Source of the DNA: Caulobacter sp. RHG1
GTDB lineage: Bacteria > Pseudomonadota > Alphaproteobacteria > Caulobacterales > Caulobacteraceae
Assembly (NCBI RefSeq): GCF_013181195.1
Contig: NZ_SMZP01000002.1
Span: 124,001-188,000, forward strand
Direction: 5' to 3'
DNA length: 64,000 nt
Part shown: piece after piece, positions 39,164 through 48,169 of the stretch
How the letters are laid out: each line of letters begins with the position of its first letter
Position numbering within the stretch: position 1 is the stretch's first letter
Made by a program: the position numbers and the translations under genes
The notes under the pieces: generated by a model
What the model saw: only the letters and a program-made list of their open reading frames with translations
Database searches by the model: none
Told to the model about the DNA's origin: nothing

Positions 39164-40234
39164 TTAGTTGATGGTGACGCGGAAGCGGGTCGTAGCGGTC
39201 GCGCCGGACGCGATGCTGGCGATGGTCGTGGCGACCCGCGTGCCGTTGAACGCGGAAGCGTCGGAGGCCTGGGAGCCGTCGAGCACGCACAGACCGCCCG
39301 AGAAGGTGCCGTTCACGTAGGTGCTGTTGGCCACGTAGGTGGTGTTGGCCGGGATGTTATCGGTCAGGCCGACACCGGTGATGGCCTGGGCGCCGATGTT
39401 CTTGACCGCAATGCAGTACTCGACGACCGCGCCAGGGATCGCCTTGGGCGTGACGATGCCGTTCAGCGGGTCGCTGATCACCACGGCGAACTTGGTGACC
39501 TCGGCGCTGGAGGCGGCGATCAGATACTCGTCGCCGGCGCTGTGGCGGGCGTCGCGGATCAGATCAGCGTAGCCCGCGCCGTCTGCGAAGACGGTGTCGA
39601 TCTGGTTCGGATCGTCCAGCAGGCTCTGGGTCAGGTCGGCGCCCAGCGAGCCGCTCTGGCCCCCGGCAGCGACGACCGCCGTCAGGAAGACGCCCGAGAC
39701 GCCATTGGCCGGCCCCGAAGCCGGAATATCGGCGACGATGAACACGGTCTTGGTCTGACCCGCGCCCAGTTCGTCGATGTAGGTCGCCAGGTCGACGCCG
39801 GCGTCGTAGGTGCCGTTGCCGTTCGAGTCGACGAACACCCGCAGGTTGGTCACGCCGTAGGTGTCGGTGTGGCCCAGCTGGGTCGGCGCGCCGAGCGCGG
39901 TGTTCGCCGCAAACAGGCGGATGTCCTGGATGGCGTTGGTCGCGTTGGTCACCGTGAAGGTCGTGACCTGGTTGGTCTGGCCGTAGGCGACGGTCGTCGC
40001 CGTGCCGCCGACCTCGGCCACCACGACGTCGGCCTTACGGTCGACGACGAACGAGGCGACGTTCGAGGCCACCGGCGTCTGGGCGACGCTGTTGACCGAG
40101 TACGAGACCGTCGCGGTGTTGGTGACGCTGGTGCCGGCCTGAGTGCCCGGCGCAGCCAGGGCCGCTTGGCCCGACATGACGACGAGCAGCGCGGACGCCC
40201 CCGCCAGCCACAGTTTTTTGGATGATTTCTTCAT
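39164..40234 (-). CDS. Secreted DUF11-type repeat protein
   Basis: 356 aa from ATG 40234 (GGGGG ribosome site; signal peptide MKKSSKKLWLAGASALLVVM...ALAA). The mature protein opens with TNTATVSYSVN, matching the TNTAQLSY start of the giant barrel protein. An Ig-like region contains a calcium-loop-like DSNGNGTYDAG, and a C-terminal DUF11 domain includes AVVEYCIAVKNIGAQAITGVGLTDNIPANTTYV. It is rich in Thr/Ala/Val and low in Lys, typical of extracellular stalk proteins. It lies 35 bp downstream of the 154-aa gene and 59 bp upstream of the barrel gene. A 13-codon upstream extension is rejected. Confidence 0.78.
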   Translation of the reverse strand: MKKSSKKLWLAGASALLVVMSGQAALAAPGTQAGTSVTNTATVSYSVNSVAQTPVASNVASFVVDRKADVVVAEVGGTATTVAYGQTNQVTTFTVTNATNAIQDIRLFAANTALGAPTQLGHTDTYGVTNLRVFVDSNGNGTYDAGVDLATYIDELGAGQTKTVFIVADIPASGPANGVSGVFLTAVVAAGGQSGSLGADLTQSLLDDPNQIDTVFADGAGYADLIRDARHSAGDEYLIAASSAEVTKFAVVISDPLNGIVTPKAIPGAVVEYCIAVKNIGAQAITGVGLTDNIPANTTYVANSTYVNGTFSGGLCVLDGSQASDASAFNGTRVATTIASIASGATATTRFRVTIN

Positions 40235-40269
40235 GGTAGCCCCCGTTTCAGAATGGGATGAGACGCGCG

Positions 40270-40734
40270 TCACTTCAGGCGCGCGCGGAATGACATCTGG
40301 ACTTCACCACCCGCCGGGACGGGTTGAGCGAGGGCCCAGCGAAGGGTGGTGACGTCGGCGGCGGTGGCCGGAACGGCCCCGTTGGCGCCAGTCTTGGTCA
40401 GGCTGGCCAGCGGGCCGAAGGTCTTGCCGTCGATCGAGACGACCGGCGGCTTGGCGTCGGCCGGACCCGCATAGATCAGGTCCTTGGCGATCGGGTTGTT
40501 GATCACCACGCCCTCGGTCGGGCTGGCGCCGCCGTTGCGATAGGTCAGGACGTAGACGACCTGGTCGCCGGGCGTGACGCTGCCGGCGGGTTTCAGGGCC
40601 GTCGTCACCTTGCCGTCTGCGGCGCGGGTCTCGACTTCCTTGAAGACGGCGGTGGAGAGGGTGGCTTCGCCGGCGTGGGCCGCGTGAGCCAACAGCCCTG
40701 CGACCGCCGTGGCGAGCAGAAGGGTTTTGATCAT
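40270..40734 (-). CDS. Secreted single-domain DUF11-like protein
   Basis: 154 aa with a signal peptide (MIKTLLLATAVAGLLAHAAHAG) and one DUF11-like Ig domain (SVTPGDQVVYVLTYRNGGA, GVVINNPIAKDLIYAGPADA, closing with EVQMSFRARLK). Its ATG overlaps the stop of the upstream gene (ATGA), so the two are co-translated. In size and shape it resembles a minor subunit or adaptor of a surface structure. No isopeptide-bond triad can be assigned with confidence from sequence alone. Confidence 0.78.
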   Translation of the reverse strand: MIKTLLLATAVAGLLAHAAHAGEATLSTAVFKEVETRAADGKVTTALKPAGSVTPGDQVVYVLTYRNGGASPTEGVVINNPIAKDLIYAGPADAKPPVVSIDGKTFGPLASLTKTGANGAVPATAADVTTLRWALAQPVPAGGEVQMSFRARLK

Positions 40735-41792
40735 TGGTTTTTCCCCGTGGCGTTGATGCGAACTTTGAAGGTGACGGTGCGGCTCGACTGGGGGGCGAGA
40801 TCGCCCAGCCCAACTTCGATGGCGCCGCCCGTGAAGCGGCCGGCGTCGCCGTCCTCGGCGTCGCTCAGGCGCGCGCCGTCCAGGGTCAGGCTGTTGGCGA
40901 GATAGGTCGCACCGACCGGAATGACGTCGGTGATCTGAGCCTGACGCGCCGTGCCGCCGGTCCCGACGCGGGCCTCCAGCGTGTAGGTGACGATCGTGCC
41001 GGTCACGACGGTGTTGTTGTCCAGCACGTCGACGATCTGTTGCGACTTGATCAGCTGAGCCACCACCTCGCCGACGCGATAGGTGGCCGGCGGGCTGGTG
41101 ACGCCGCCGTTCGTGCCGGCGGTCCCGCCGCGCAGATTGGGTCCGAAGACCATGAACACGCCGCCGTTGCCGGCCTTGGACATGTCGCTAACCGTGGCGC
41201 CGTTGCGCAGCGCGGTCGGGAAGGCCCGCAGGCGGATACGGCCCAAGGCGCCCAGGCGGGCGTTTTCGGGAATGTGGCAGGACACCCAGGCGACGACGGA
41301 CTCGCCCGGCGCCAGGACCGGGGTCGTGGACGAGACGCGGTCCTTCGTCATGTCCAGACGGCCATCACCGTCCCAGTCGACGATGATGCGGCAAGCCTCG
41401 GGGTCGAAATCATCATCGATATGTTCGAACGAGAGGTCGAAGGCTTCCCGGCCGTTTCCGAGGTTGCGGATCCGGAACGCCAGGCGCTGGTCGTTCGCGT
41501 TCGCTTCGACGTCGAGCTCCGGCGTCAGGGTCTCGACGCTGACGTCGACGATCTCCTGGACCTTCAGGGCCACCTTGTTGGAGTTGAGCGCCTGCCGGCC
41601 GTACTGATCGGTGAAGGTCAGGGCCGCGACGTTCTCGATTATCGAGGCCGCCGGGGTCATAGACGCCGGATCGAACTGGGCTTTCGCCACGCCGGGCGCG
41701 CACACCAGAGCAGCCGTCAGAACGCACGCCGCAGCGACCGCGCCGCGGGCGGCGGTCGGCTTCTCGGCAAAGATGGCGTTCAGATGGCGCAT
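40731..41792 (-). CDS. Secreted DUF11-type protein, first gene of the surface cluster
   Basis: 353 aa from ATG 41792 (MRHLNAIF), with a hydrophobic signal segment ending APGVAKAQ near residue 45; a GTG at 41831 is possible but less likely. The mature N-terminus (PAASIIENVAALTFTDQYGR) again resembles the cluster's TNTA.L.Y start. A middle Ig-like region holds a DWDGDGRLDMTKD loop typical of calcium-binding beta proteins. The last ~100 residues are a DUF11 domain (TGTIVTYTLEARV, ITDVIPVGATYLANSLTL). It heads the operon opposite a LuxR-type regulator. Confidence 0.78.
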   Translation of the reverse strand: MRHLNAIFAEKPTAARGAVAAACVLTAALVCAPGVAKAQFDPASMTPAASIIENVAALTFTDQYGRQALNSNKVALKVQEIVDVSVETLTPELDVEANANDQRLAFRIRNLGNGREAFDLSFEHIDDDFDPEACRIIVDWDGDGRLDMTKDRVSSTTPVLAPGESVVAWVSCHIPENARLGALGRIRLRAFPTALRNGATVSDMSKAGNGGVFMVFGPNLRGGTAGTNGGVTSPPATYRVGEVVAQLIKSQQIVDVLDNNTVVTGTIVTYTLEARVGTGGTARQAQITDVIPVGATYLANSLTLDGARLSDAEDGDAGRFTGGAIEVGLGDLAPQSSRTVTFKVRINATGKNQ

Positions 41793-41888
41793 GGGTCCGT
41801 CGAAGAGTGGGTACGAAAAATCTCGACCCACTCACGACGTCAGGACGCCTAATCAGACCTTACCGAAGGAGAACAAAGCCAGAAACCT

Positions 41889-41902
41889 TAGACTATCGTC
41901 TA
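41889..41902. promoter_or_regulatory. TAGAC-TATC-GTCTA palindrome in the DUF11/LuxR intergenic region
   Basis: A perfect 5+5 inverted repeat with a 4-nt spacer, 97 bp before the first DUF11 gene. It is part of the ~396-bp gene-free, comparatively A/T-rich stretch 41793-42188 that separates two divergent transcripts. Confidence 0.4.
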
Positions 41903-41954
41903 GTGCGAACACCCACTTCGGACTCGCCTCAAAATGAGTATCGTAAATCGGGAT

Positions 41955-41990
41955 GCGACAGGCTGACACAACCGTGCGACGTCCTGTCGC
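41955..41990. promoter_or_regulatory. GCGACAGG / CCTGTCGC inverted repeat
   Basis: 8-bp perfect arms separated by 20 nt, midway between the first DUF11 gene and the LuxR-type regulator. Possible paired regulator half-sites; the long spacer makes a terminator unlikely. Confidence 0.4.
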
Positions 41991-42055
41991 AATCGTTTCC
42001 GCCCTTCTTTGTTAGGAAGGTAAATCACTGAAAAACCAGATAAACGCCCATATGC

Positions 42056-42068
42056 GTGCAGTTTGCAC
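42056..42068. promoter_or_regulatory. GTGCA-GTT-TGCAC palindrome
   Basis: A perfect 5-bp inverted repeat nested inside a wider ATGCG...CGCAT pair (42052-42079), 121 bp upstream of the LuxR-type regulator ATG. Operator-like; regulator unknown. Confidence 0.4.
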
Positions 42069-42188
42069 ATTTATCGCATAGCAAAGCTCACCGAACCGCG
42101 CGCTCAACTGCGACACTACGCTCAGTGACGTGCGCTCGCGTCCGCCTCATGCTCGCGTCAGTTGCTCAACCGGGGGCGGGACAACTTC

Positions 42189-42830
42189 ATGCGCGTTCTG
42201 ATCATCGACAGCCATCCGCTGATGCGGGAAGCCATTCGAACAGTGACCCTGTCGGCATGGCCCAAGGCGCACACCGTCGAGGTGGGCGATCTGACTGGCA
42301 TCGAAGCCGGTTGCCGTTTTGGCGCGGCGATCGACCTGGTGGTGATGGACCCTGCCCTGCCCGGCGCCACGGGCCTCTCGGCCCTGATCCAGGTCAAGCA
42401 GCGCCTACCGCACACGCCTGTGGTCATCTTCGCATCGCGTCGCGACGACGAGATGGTGGGTTTCAGCCGCGCATTGGACGCCGCCGCCTTCATTCACAAG
42501 TCTGCCTGCCCGTCCGAAATGGTCGACGTGCTGAGGGCCGTGTTCACCGGCGCGCGCCTGTTCCCGACGCTGAATGGCTCCACCACGATCCAGAACGAGC
42601 TGGCCGCCATGCGCAAGCGCCTGGACGCCCTGACCGCCACCCAACTGAAGGTGCTGCTGAGCATCGCCGACGGCCGCCTGAACAAGCAGGTCGCCGCCGA
42701 CATGCACGTGTCGGAAGCCGCCATCAAGGCGCACCTGACCGCCATTTTCCGCAAGCTGGGCGTCCACAACCGCGCCCAGGCCATGCTGGCCCTGCGCCCG
42801 ATCCTGACCGACGGCGCAGCCGCCGCCTGA
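42189..42830 (+). CDS. NarL/FixJ-family (LuxR-type) response regulator
   Basis: 213 aa from ATG 42189. A receiver domain (VLIIDSHPLMREAIRTV; acceptor Asp in LVVMDPALPGATG; Lys in FIHKSACPSE) and a C-terminal LuxR helix-turn-helix (LTATQLKVLLSIADGRLNKQVAADM followed by VSEAAIKAHLTAIFRKLGV). The second residue of the usual acidic pair is Ser (IDSHP instead of IDDHP), which may alter Mg binding or phosphorylation. It is divergent from the DUF11 surface cluster across a 396-bp region with three palindromes, so it is a good candidate for that cluster's regulator (inference). No partner kinase is adjacent. Confidence 0.88.
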   Translation: MRVLIIDSHPLMREAIRTVTLSAWPKAHTVEVGDLTGIEAGCRFGAAIDLVVMDPALPGATGLSALIQVKQRLPHTPVVIFASRRDDEMVGFSRALDAAAFIHKSACPSEMVDVLRAVFTGARLFPTLNGSTTIQNELAAMRKRLDALTATQLKVLLSIADGRLNKQVAADMHVSEAAIKAHLTAIFRKLGVHNRAQAMLALRPILTDGAAAA

Positions 42831-42834
42831 GGTC

Positions 42835-44661
42835 CTACCCGGCCAGCGCTCCGCGAACCGCCAGGGCGATCAGCCGGTCGCGAAAACTCCTGGGCCTGTC
42901 CAGGCCAAGCCGCTTCAAGGCGGCCTGCTCTATGCCCCCCTGCCCCATGCCTTTGAGCACAAGGCCTGCCAGCTTTCGCGGCTCGGCCTGCGCTGCCTTC
43001 AATCGCCCCAGAGCCGGCAGCAGACGCTCTTCCAACGCATCGAAATCCGAACCGAAGGGCAACAGCGGCGCCAGGCCGGCGGCCTTTAGCGGCGCGAGCG
43101 CTTCCGCCACCCGCTCGGGCGTGTTGCGCTGGAAGGCTTCCGGCAGGCTATAGCCACGCTCCAACTTGCCTGATTGCTGGGCCTTCTCCAGGAGCTGCGC
43201 CTGGAAGCGACTGTCAGCGATCTGCAACAAGGCGACGATGACGTCGCGATCCGTCCGTCCACGGAGATCGGCCACGCCATACTCGGTTATGACGATGTCG
43301 CGCAGGTGACGCGGGATGGTGCCGTGGCCGTAGGACCACAGGATATTCGAAGCCGCCTTGGGTCCGGCGCCGCGCACCGATGGCAGGGTGATCACCGACC
43401 GCGCGCCTTCCAGCGCGAAGGCCTGGGCGACGAAATTGTACTGACCGCCGACGCCGCTGACGATCCGGCCGTCTTCCAGGCCATCCGACACCGCCGCGCC
43501 CAGCAGGGTCATCATCATGGCGGTGTTGATGAACCGGGCGTCGACGCGGGCGGCGCGCTTGGCGTCCTCGTCGCCATAGAGCTCATTGATCGCCGAGATG
43601 GCCTGCATCTGGAACTTGGCGCGGTCCTCGCGCGGCAGGTCCCGTAGCGCCTGGTAGAAGGCCTGCGGCCCCAGAAAGAAGCCGCCGTGCAGCACCACGC
43701 CGCCAACCTCACGCTTCAGGACACCCGCCTTCCAGAGGTCCAGCAGGCAGTCGACGAACATCTCGGTAGCCGCATACAGCCCGGTCTCGAAGCGCTCGCC
43801 GTGCGTTGGCGGCGCTCCGGCCGGCGAAAGGGCCTTCAACGCCTCTCCAAACCTGGCCGGTTCGCGGTGGCGAATGATAAGCCCCTGGGCGACCGCGTCG
43901 CTGATCGAACCGATGCCCATCTGGATCGTGCCGCCGTCAGGGATCAGACCTGCCGCATGCAGGCCAATGGCATAGTGGGTGTCCGGGATCGGCTCCTTGG
44001 GCGGGGCGAACAGCGGGAACTGCACGCCCTCGCCTTCCAGCACGTGGCTGAAGGTCGTTTGCGGAAGGTCGCCATCGCCGGACATGAACGGCAGCTGGTC
44101 GTTGACCTGCCCGACCAGCAGGAAGTCGGCCTTGCCTGCCTTGCGCGCCGCCAACAGATCCAGGGTGATGTCGGTGTTGCACGACAGGCTGTAGCGGTCG
44201 TCCTCACGAGCCACCAGCTGAGCCACGACATTGACGCCGCGCTCCAGCAGATAGCCGGCCGCGTGGGTGTAGTTGGCAGAGATGTAGCTGCGTTGGGCGC
44301 TCTCGACGCCAAGCCGCGTACCGGCCTGGAAGAAGAACTCGTCGACCTCGATATTGTCCGGCAGGGCGTCGCGGCGCTGGACCTCGGCATAGGCCAGGGC
44401 CGGATAGCCACCCAGGGTCCGCTCGATCACAGGCCCCAGGAACCGCGCCTCCAGGTCCGACTTGGGCCGTGGCGGCTCCAGGGTCAGGGCCGTGAAGACA
44501 TGCAGGCGGATCGAGCGATCGGCCATGGCCCGTGCGAACAGGGCGTTGACGATGTGGTTGGCCTTACCCAGCCCCAGCGGCAGGCCCAGCACGATGCGGC
44601 GGCCCACCTTCTGAATGATGGCGTCGGCCAGCCGTTCGGGATCGATGAAGCGCTCGGTCAT
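42835..44661 (-). CDS. Acetyl-CoA hydrolase/CoA-transferase family protein
   Basis: 608 aa. N-terminal CoA-transferase region (GRRIVLGLPLGLGKANHIV) and C-terminal acetyl-CoA hydrolase domain (GGTIQMGIGSISDAVAQ, DGRIVSGVGGQYNFVAQA, SVITLPSVRGAGPKAASN, IVITEYGVADLRGRTDRD). It would transfer or hydrolyse CoA from a short or medium acyl group; the substrate is not evident. At 608 aa it is longer than typical ~430-aa Cat1/Ach1-like members, having an extended C-terminal tail. The start overlaps the stop of the FadJ-type gene by 4 bp, placing it as the third gene of a fatty-acid degradation operon. Confidence 0.85.
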   Translation of the reverse strand: MTERFIDPERLADAIIQKVGRRIVLGLPLGLGKANHIVNALFARAMADRSIRLHVFTALTLEPPRPKSDLEARFLGPVIERTLGGYPALAYAEVQRRDALPDNIEVDEFFFQAGTRLGVESAQRSYISANYTHAAGYLLERGVNVVAQLVAREDDRYSLSCNTDITLDLLAARKAGKADFLLVGQVNDQLPFMSGDGDLPQTTFSHVLEGEGVQFPLFAPPKEPIPDTHYAIGLHAAGLIPDGGTIQMGIGSISDAVAQGLIIRHREPARFGEALKALSPAGAPPTHGERFETGLYAATEMFVDCLLDLWKAGVLKREVGGVVLHGGFFLGPQAFYQALRDLPREDRAKFQMQAISAINELYGDEDAKRAARVDARFINTAMMMTLLGAAVSDGLEDGRIVSGVGGQYNFVAQAFALEGARSVITLPSVRGAGPKAASNILWSYGHGTIPRHLRDIVITEYGVADLRGRTDRDVIVALLQIADSRFQAQLLEKAQQSGKLERGYSLPEAFQRNTPERVAEALAPLKAAGLAPLLPFGSDFDALEERLLPALGRLKAAQAEPRKLAGLVLKGMGQGGIEQAALKRLGLDRPRSFRDRLIALAVRGALAG

Positions 44662-46757
44662 GCCTCCAGCTTGGACCAGCCTTCCGAGGGCTGAAAGCGT
44701 TCGCCGTACTTACGGGCAAGATCCTCCAGCTTGGCCTTCACCTGCGCCACGCCGCGCTGGCGGGCATAGTGCAGCGGCCCGCCGCGGAACGGCGCGAAGC
44801 CGGCCCCGAAGATCATCGCTGCATCGATGACATCTGGATCATCGGAGACGCCCTCGCCCAGGATCGCCGCACAGGTGTTGACCAGTGGCAGGATCAGGCG
44901 GTCGGCCATCTCCGGATCGGGCTCGACGGCATTGGGAGCCTTGATCGGATGGCCGCCCTTCCAGACGTACAGCCCTTCGCCCGTCTTCTTGCCCAGCGTC
45001 TTTTGCTCGACCTTGTCGCGCAGCCACTGAGGCGCGTCGGGCATAGGCCAGTCGAGCTCGCGTTTGAGCATGTCCGCCACGGCCAGACAAATATCCAGCC
45101 CGACTTGGTCGGCCAGCTCGATTGGTCCCATCGGCATGCCGAACTGCTCGGCGGCCTTGTCGATGGTCTCCTTGGCCACGCCTTCATCCAGCAGGGCCAT
45201 GGCCTCGATCAGGTATGGCGTCAGCGCGCGATTGACGATGAAGCCCGGCCGGCTCTTCGCCGGAGCCGGCAGGCGATCGATGGCGCCGGTGAAGGCCCGG
45301 GCGGCCGCCTCCACCTCGGGATCCAGGCTGTCGTGGCGAACCACTTCGACCAGTTGCATCCGCGAGACCGGATTGAAGAAGTGTAGGCCGACCAGCCGCT
45401 CAGGCCGTTGCAAGCCCTCGCGCAGGGTTTCCAGCGGGATCGACGAGGTGTTGGTCGCCAGGATCGCCTCCGGCTTCATCTGCGGCTCGATCTGGGCGTA
45501 GAGGCCCTTCTTGAGCTCGACCTTCTCTGGCGCGGCCTCGATGATCAGGTCGGCCGATCGCGCGCCCTCGCCGCGTAAGTCCGGGACAAGGCGATCCAGA
45601 GCGTCCCGCACCTTCAGGCGGTCATCATGGGAGATCTTGCTGTAGAGTTCCGCCGCACGCTTGATCGCCCCACCGATCGGCGCGGCCTTCACGTCGGTCA
45701 GGGTGACGCTTAACCCGTTCCAGGCGCACCAGGCGGCGATGTCCCCGCCCATGGCCCCGGCCCCGATCACGTGGACCCGGCGGATCTGGCCTTTCCCGCC
45801 TGACAGAGCCTTCAGGTTTTCACGCAGGAAGAACACGCGGATCAGGTTCTGGGCCGTCTGCGAGACCATCAGCCGGGCGAAGGAGCCAATCTCGGCCGCC
45901 TTCATGGCCTCAAAGTCGCCGCCGTGGCGCTCCCACAATTCGATCAGGGCGTTGGGGGCAGGATAGTGCTCGGGCGGAGCCTGCTTCCTGGCCTCCTCGC
46001 GCATCCGGCCAGCGGCCAGCTTGCGGGCCGGGGCGCTGTCCTTGAGCTTGTCGATCAGGCTCTGCCCATCGCCGCGCAGCTCGCCCCGCATGGCCGCATG
46101 GATCGCCGCCCGAACGTGACGCTCGGGCACGATCGCGTCGACCAGGCCCAAGGCCTTGGCCTTTCGGGCCGGGATGGTCTTGCCCGTCAGCATGAAGCTC
46201 ATCGCCTGTAGCGGGTCGATCAACCGGGTGAAGCGCGCCGTGCCGCCCAGGCCCGGATGCAGGCCCAACTGCACCTCCGGAAAGCCGAACTTGGCGCCGT
46301 CGACCGCGATGCGGATCTTGCAGGCCAGCGCCACCTCCAGCCCGCCGCCCAGGGCGTAGCCGTGGACGACCGCAATGGTCGGGTATTCCTGGCTCTCCAG
46401 GCGGTCGGCGATGGCATGGGCGCGAGCCATGCGCTGCTCGACCTCGTTGACGTCAGTCGCGCCCCGGAACTGGCCAACATCTGCGCCGGCGATGAAACCC
46501 GAGGTCTTGGCCGAGCGAATGACCAAACCGGTCGGGCGATCGGCCTCCAGGCCGTCCAGAATGCGGTCCAGCTCGCCCAGAACCTCGTCATCAAGGGTGT
46601 TGGCGCTGGCGCCCGCCTTGTCCAGCACGGCCCAGGCGACGCCATCAGGGGCCCGCGACGTCCGCCAGTGGCGATAGCCATGGTCGGTGAGCGGCGTGGG
46701 GCCTAGATCCAGGTCACGCGGCTTAAGCAGGGTCAGGGCACGGTCTTGCATGGCCAT
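44658..46757 (-). CDS. Bifunctional enoyl-CoA hydratase / 3-hydroxyacyl-CoA dehydrogenase (FadJ/FadB-type)
   Basis: 699 aa. The N-terminal crotonase domain (IAGADVGQF oxyanion loop, ALGGGLEVALACKIR and FPEVQLGLHPGLGG with the two catalytic Glu) fuses to 3-hydroxyacyl-CoA dehydrogenase. That part has an NAD-binding VHVIGAGAMGGDIAAW, NTSSIP, the GLHFFNPVSRMQLVEVV catalytic His, and a C-terminal helical domain. It performs steps two and three of beta-oxidation. The order thiolase - FadJ-type - CoA-transferase on one strand, with a 4-bp gap and a 4-bp overlap, indicates an operon. Confidence 0.93.
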   Translation of the reverse strand: MAMQDRALTLLKPRDLDLGPTPLTDHGYRHWRTSRAPDGVAWAVLDKAGASANTLDDEVLGELDRILDGLEADRPTGLVIRSAKTSGFIAGADVGQFRGATDVNEVEQRMARAHAIADRLESQEYPTIAVVHGYALGGGLEVALACKIRIAVDGAKFGFPEVQLGLHPGLGGTARFTRLIDPLQAMSFMLTGKTIPARKAKALGLVDAIVPERHVRAAIHAAMRGELRGDGQSLIDKLKDSAPARKLAAGRMREEARKQAPPEHYPAPNALIELWERHGGDFEAMKAAEIGSFARLMVSQTAQNLIRVFFLRENLKALSGGKGQIRRVHVIGAGAMGGDIAAWCAWNGLSVTLTDVKAAPIGGAIKRAAELYSKISHDDRLKVRDALDRLVPDLRGEGARSADLIIEAAPEKVELKKGLYAQIEPQMKPEAILATNTSSIPLETLREGLQRPERLVGLHFFNPVSRMQLVEVVRHDSLDPEVEAAARAFTGAIDRLPAPAKSRPGFIVNRALTPYLIEAMALLDEGVAKETIDKAAEQFGMPMGPIELADQVGLDICLAVADMLKRELDWPMPDAPQWLRDKVEQKTLGKKTGEGLYVWKGGHPIKAPNAVEPDPEMADRLILPLVNTCAAILGEGVSDDPDVIDAAMIFGAGFAPFRGGPLHYARQRGVAQVKAKLEDLARKYGERFQPSEGWSKLEA

Positions 46758-46761
46758 CTCC

Positions 46762-48063
46762 TCAAACCCGTTCGATCAACATGGCGCCGCCCTGGCCGCC
46801 GCCGATGCACTCGGTGGCGATGCCGCGCTTGAGATCCAGGCGTTCCAGAGCGTTGATCAGATGCAGCACGATGCGATTGCCGCTGGCGCCGACCGGATGG
46901 CCAAGACTGATCGCGCCGCCGTCGACGTTCAGCCGCTTGCGGTCGATCGCGCCAGTCGCACCGGGCAGACCCAGCACCTCACGGCAGAACGCCTCATCCT
47001 GCCAAGCGGCCAGGCAGGCCAGAACCTGGGCGGCGAAGGCCTCGTTCAGCTCCCACAGCTCGATGTCCTGCAGGGAGAGACCGGCGCGCTGCATCAAGGG
47101 CGTCGAGGCCAGCACCGGTCCCAGGCCCATGATCGAAGGGTCCAGCGCCGCCCATTCGCTGTCGACGATGACGGCGCGAGGCGTCAGGCCGTGCTTTCGC
47201 ACAGCGTCTTCCGAAGCCAGGATCACCGAGGACGCGCCGTCGGTAATCTGCGAGCTGTTGCCCGGCGTCACCTTGCCGAACGGCCGCTCGAAGGCCGGTT
47301 TCAGGGTCGAGAGCTTCTCAGTCGAGCTGTCGGGCCTTACCCCGTCGTCCTGAGCGTGGACCTTGCCGTCTGAGGCGAAGGCCGGCTCGACCTCGCCGTC
47401 CAGCCAGCCGGAGCTCTGGGCCTTGGCCAGCCGATGATGGCTCTCGGCGGCATAGGCGTCCGCGGCCTCTCTGCTGATGTCGAAATAGTGGGCCAGCACC
47501 TCGGCGGTCTGGCCCATGCCCAGATTGGTGATCGGGTCGGTCAGACCGCGCTCAAGTCCAACGACCGGGGCCAGCATGTCGGGCCGAAAGCCCGCCATGG
47601 CCTTGACCTTGTCGATCGGGGCTTTGGCCCCTTGCAGACTGGACAGCCATTCGACGGCGGATGGCTTAAGGACCAACGGCGCATGGCTCAGGGCCTCGGC
47701 CCCGCCGGCCAGGATCAGGTCGGACGAGCCCTCGCGAATGTAGCGGAAGGCCGTGTCGATCGACTGCATGCCCGACCCGCAGTTGATGGCCACGGTAAAA
47801 GCGGTCATCTCCGGCCCGCAACCCAGGCGCAGAGCGGCGACGCGGGCGGGGTTCTGCTCGTCGGCGATGACGTTGACGCAGCCCAGGATGACCTGGTCGA
47901 AGGCGTCGGGTGCGAAGGGCTGGCGCAGCAGCAATGGCCGGCCACACTGCACCGCCAGGTCAACCGGCGTGAACGGGCCTGGCCCGCCCCGCGCTTTGAG
48001 GAACGGCGTCCGCGCGCCGTCGACGACATAGACCGGACGGCTCGAACGCTGCGCTTCTGTCAT
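46762..48063 (-). CDS. Acetyl-CoA C-acyltransferase (thiolase, FadI/FadA-type)
   Basis: 433 aa with all thiolase motifs: nucleophilic Cys in AINCGSGMQS (about residue 95), NEAFAAQ, GGAISLGHPVGASGNR with the catalytic His, and CIGGGQGGAM with the second Cys. It cleaves 3-ketoacyl-CoA in beta-oxidation. The opening (SRPVYVVDGARTPFLKA) is canonical. It is the first gene of the operon; the 106-bp gap to the divergent GST gene holds its promoter. Confidence 0.94.
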   Translation of the reverse strand: MTEAQRSSRPVYVVDGARTPFLKARGGPGPFTPVDLAVQCGRPLLLRQPFAPDAFDQVILGCVNVIADEQNPARVAALRLGCGPEMTAFTVAINCGSGMQSIDTAFRYIREGSSDLILAGGAEALSHAPLVLKPSAVEWLSSLQGAKAPIDKVKAMAGFRPDMLAPVVGLERGLTDPITNLGMGQTAEVLAHYFDISREAADAYAAESHHRLAKAQSSGWLDGEVEPAFASDGKVHAQDDGVRPDSSTEKLSTLKPAFERPFGKVTPGNSSQITDGASSVILASEDAVRKHGLTPRAVIVDSEWAALDPSIMGLGPVLASTPLMQRAGLSLQDIELWELNEAFAAQVLACLAAWQDEAFCREVLGLPGATGAIDRKRLNVDGGAISLGHPVGASGNRIVLHLINALERLDLKRGIATECIGGGQGGAMLIERV

Positions 48064-48169
48064 GACGCTTCCAAACCAGGAGACAGCGAGACAACGCCGG
48101 ACGGCCTAGGTTGCTCCGCTTCAAAGCGTTTCCGGCGCATCTTTCCCCGCCTTGGGCGGTTCTCACCGC

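Noticed and set aside
36114..39167. 1,017-aa plus-strand open frame over the giant barrel protein
   Set aside because: Antisense shadow of a gene with clear domains and signal peptide.
39105..39290. N-terminal extension of the giant barrel gene
   Set aside because: It overlaps the end of the preceding DUF11 gene and places 62 basic residues before an otherwise clean signal peptide.
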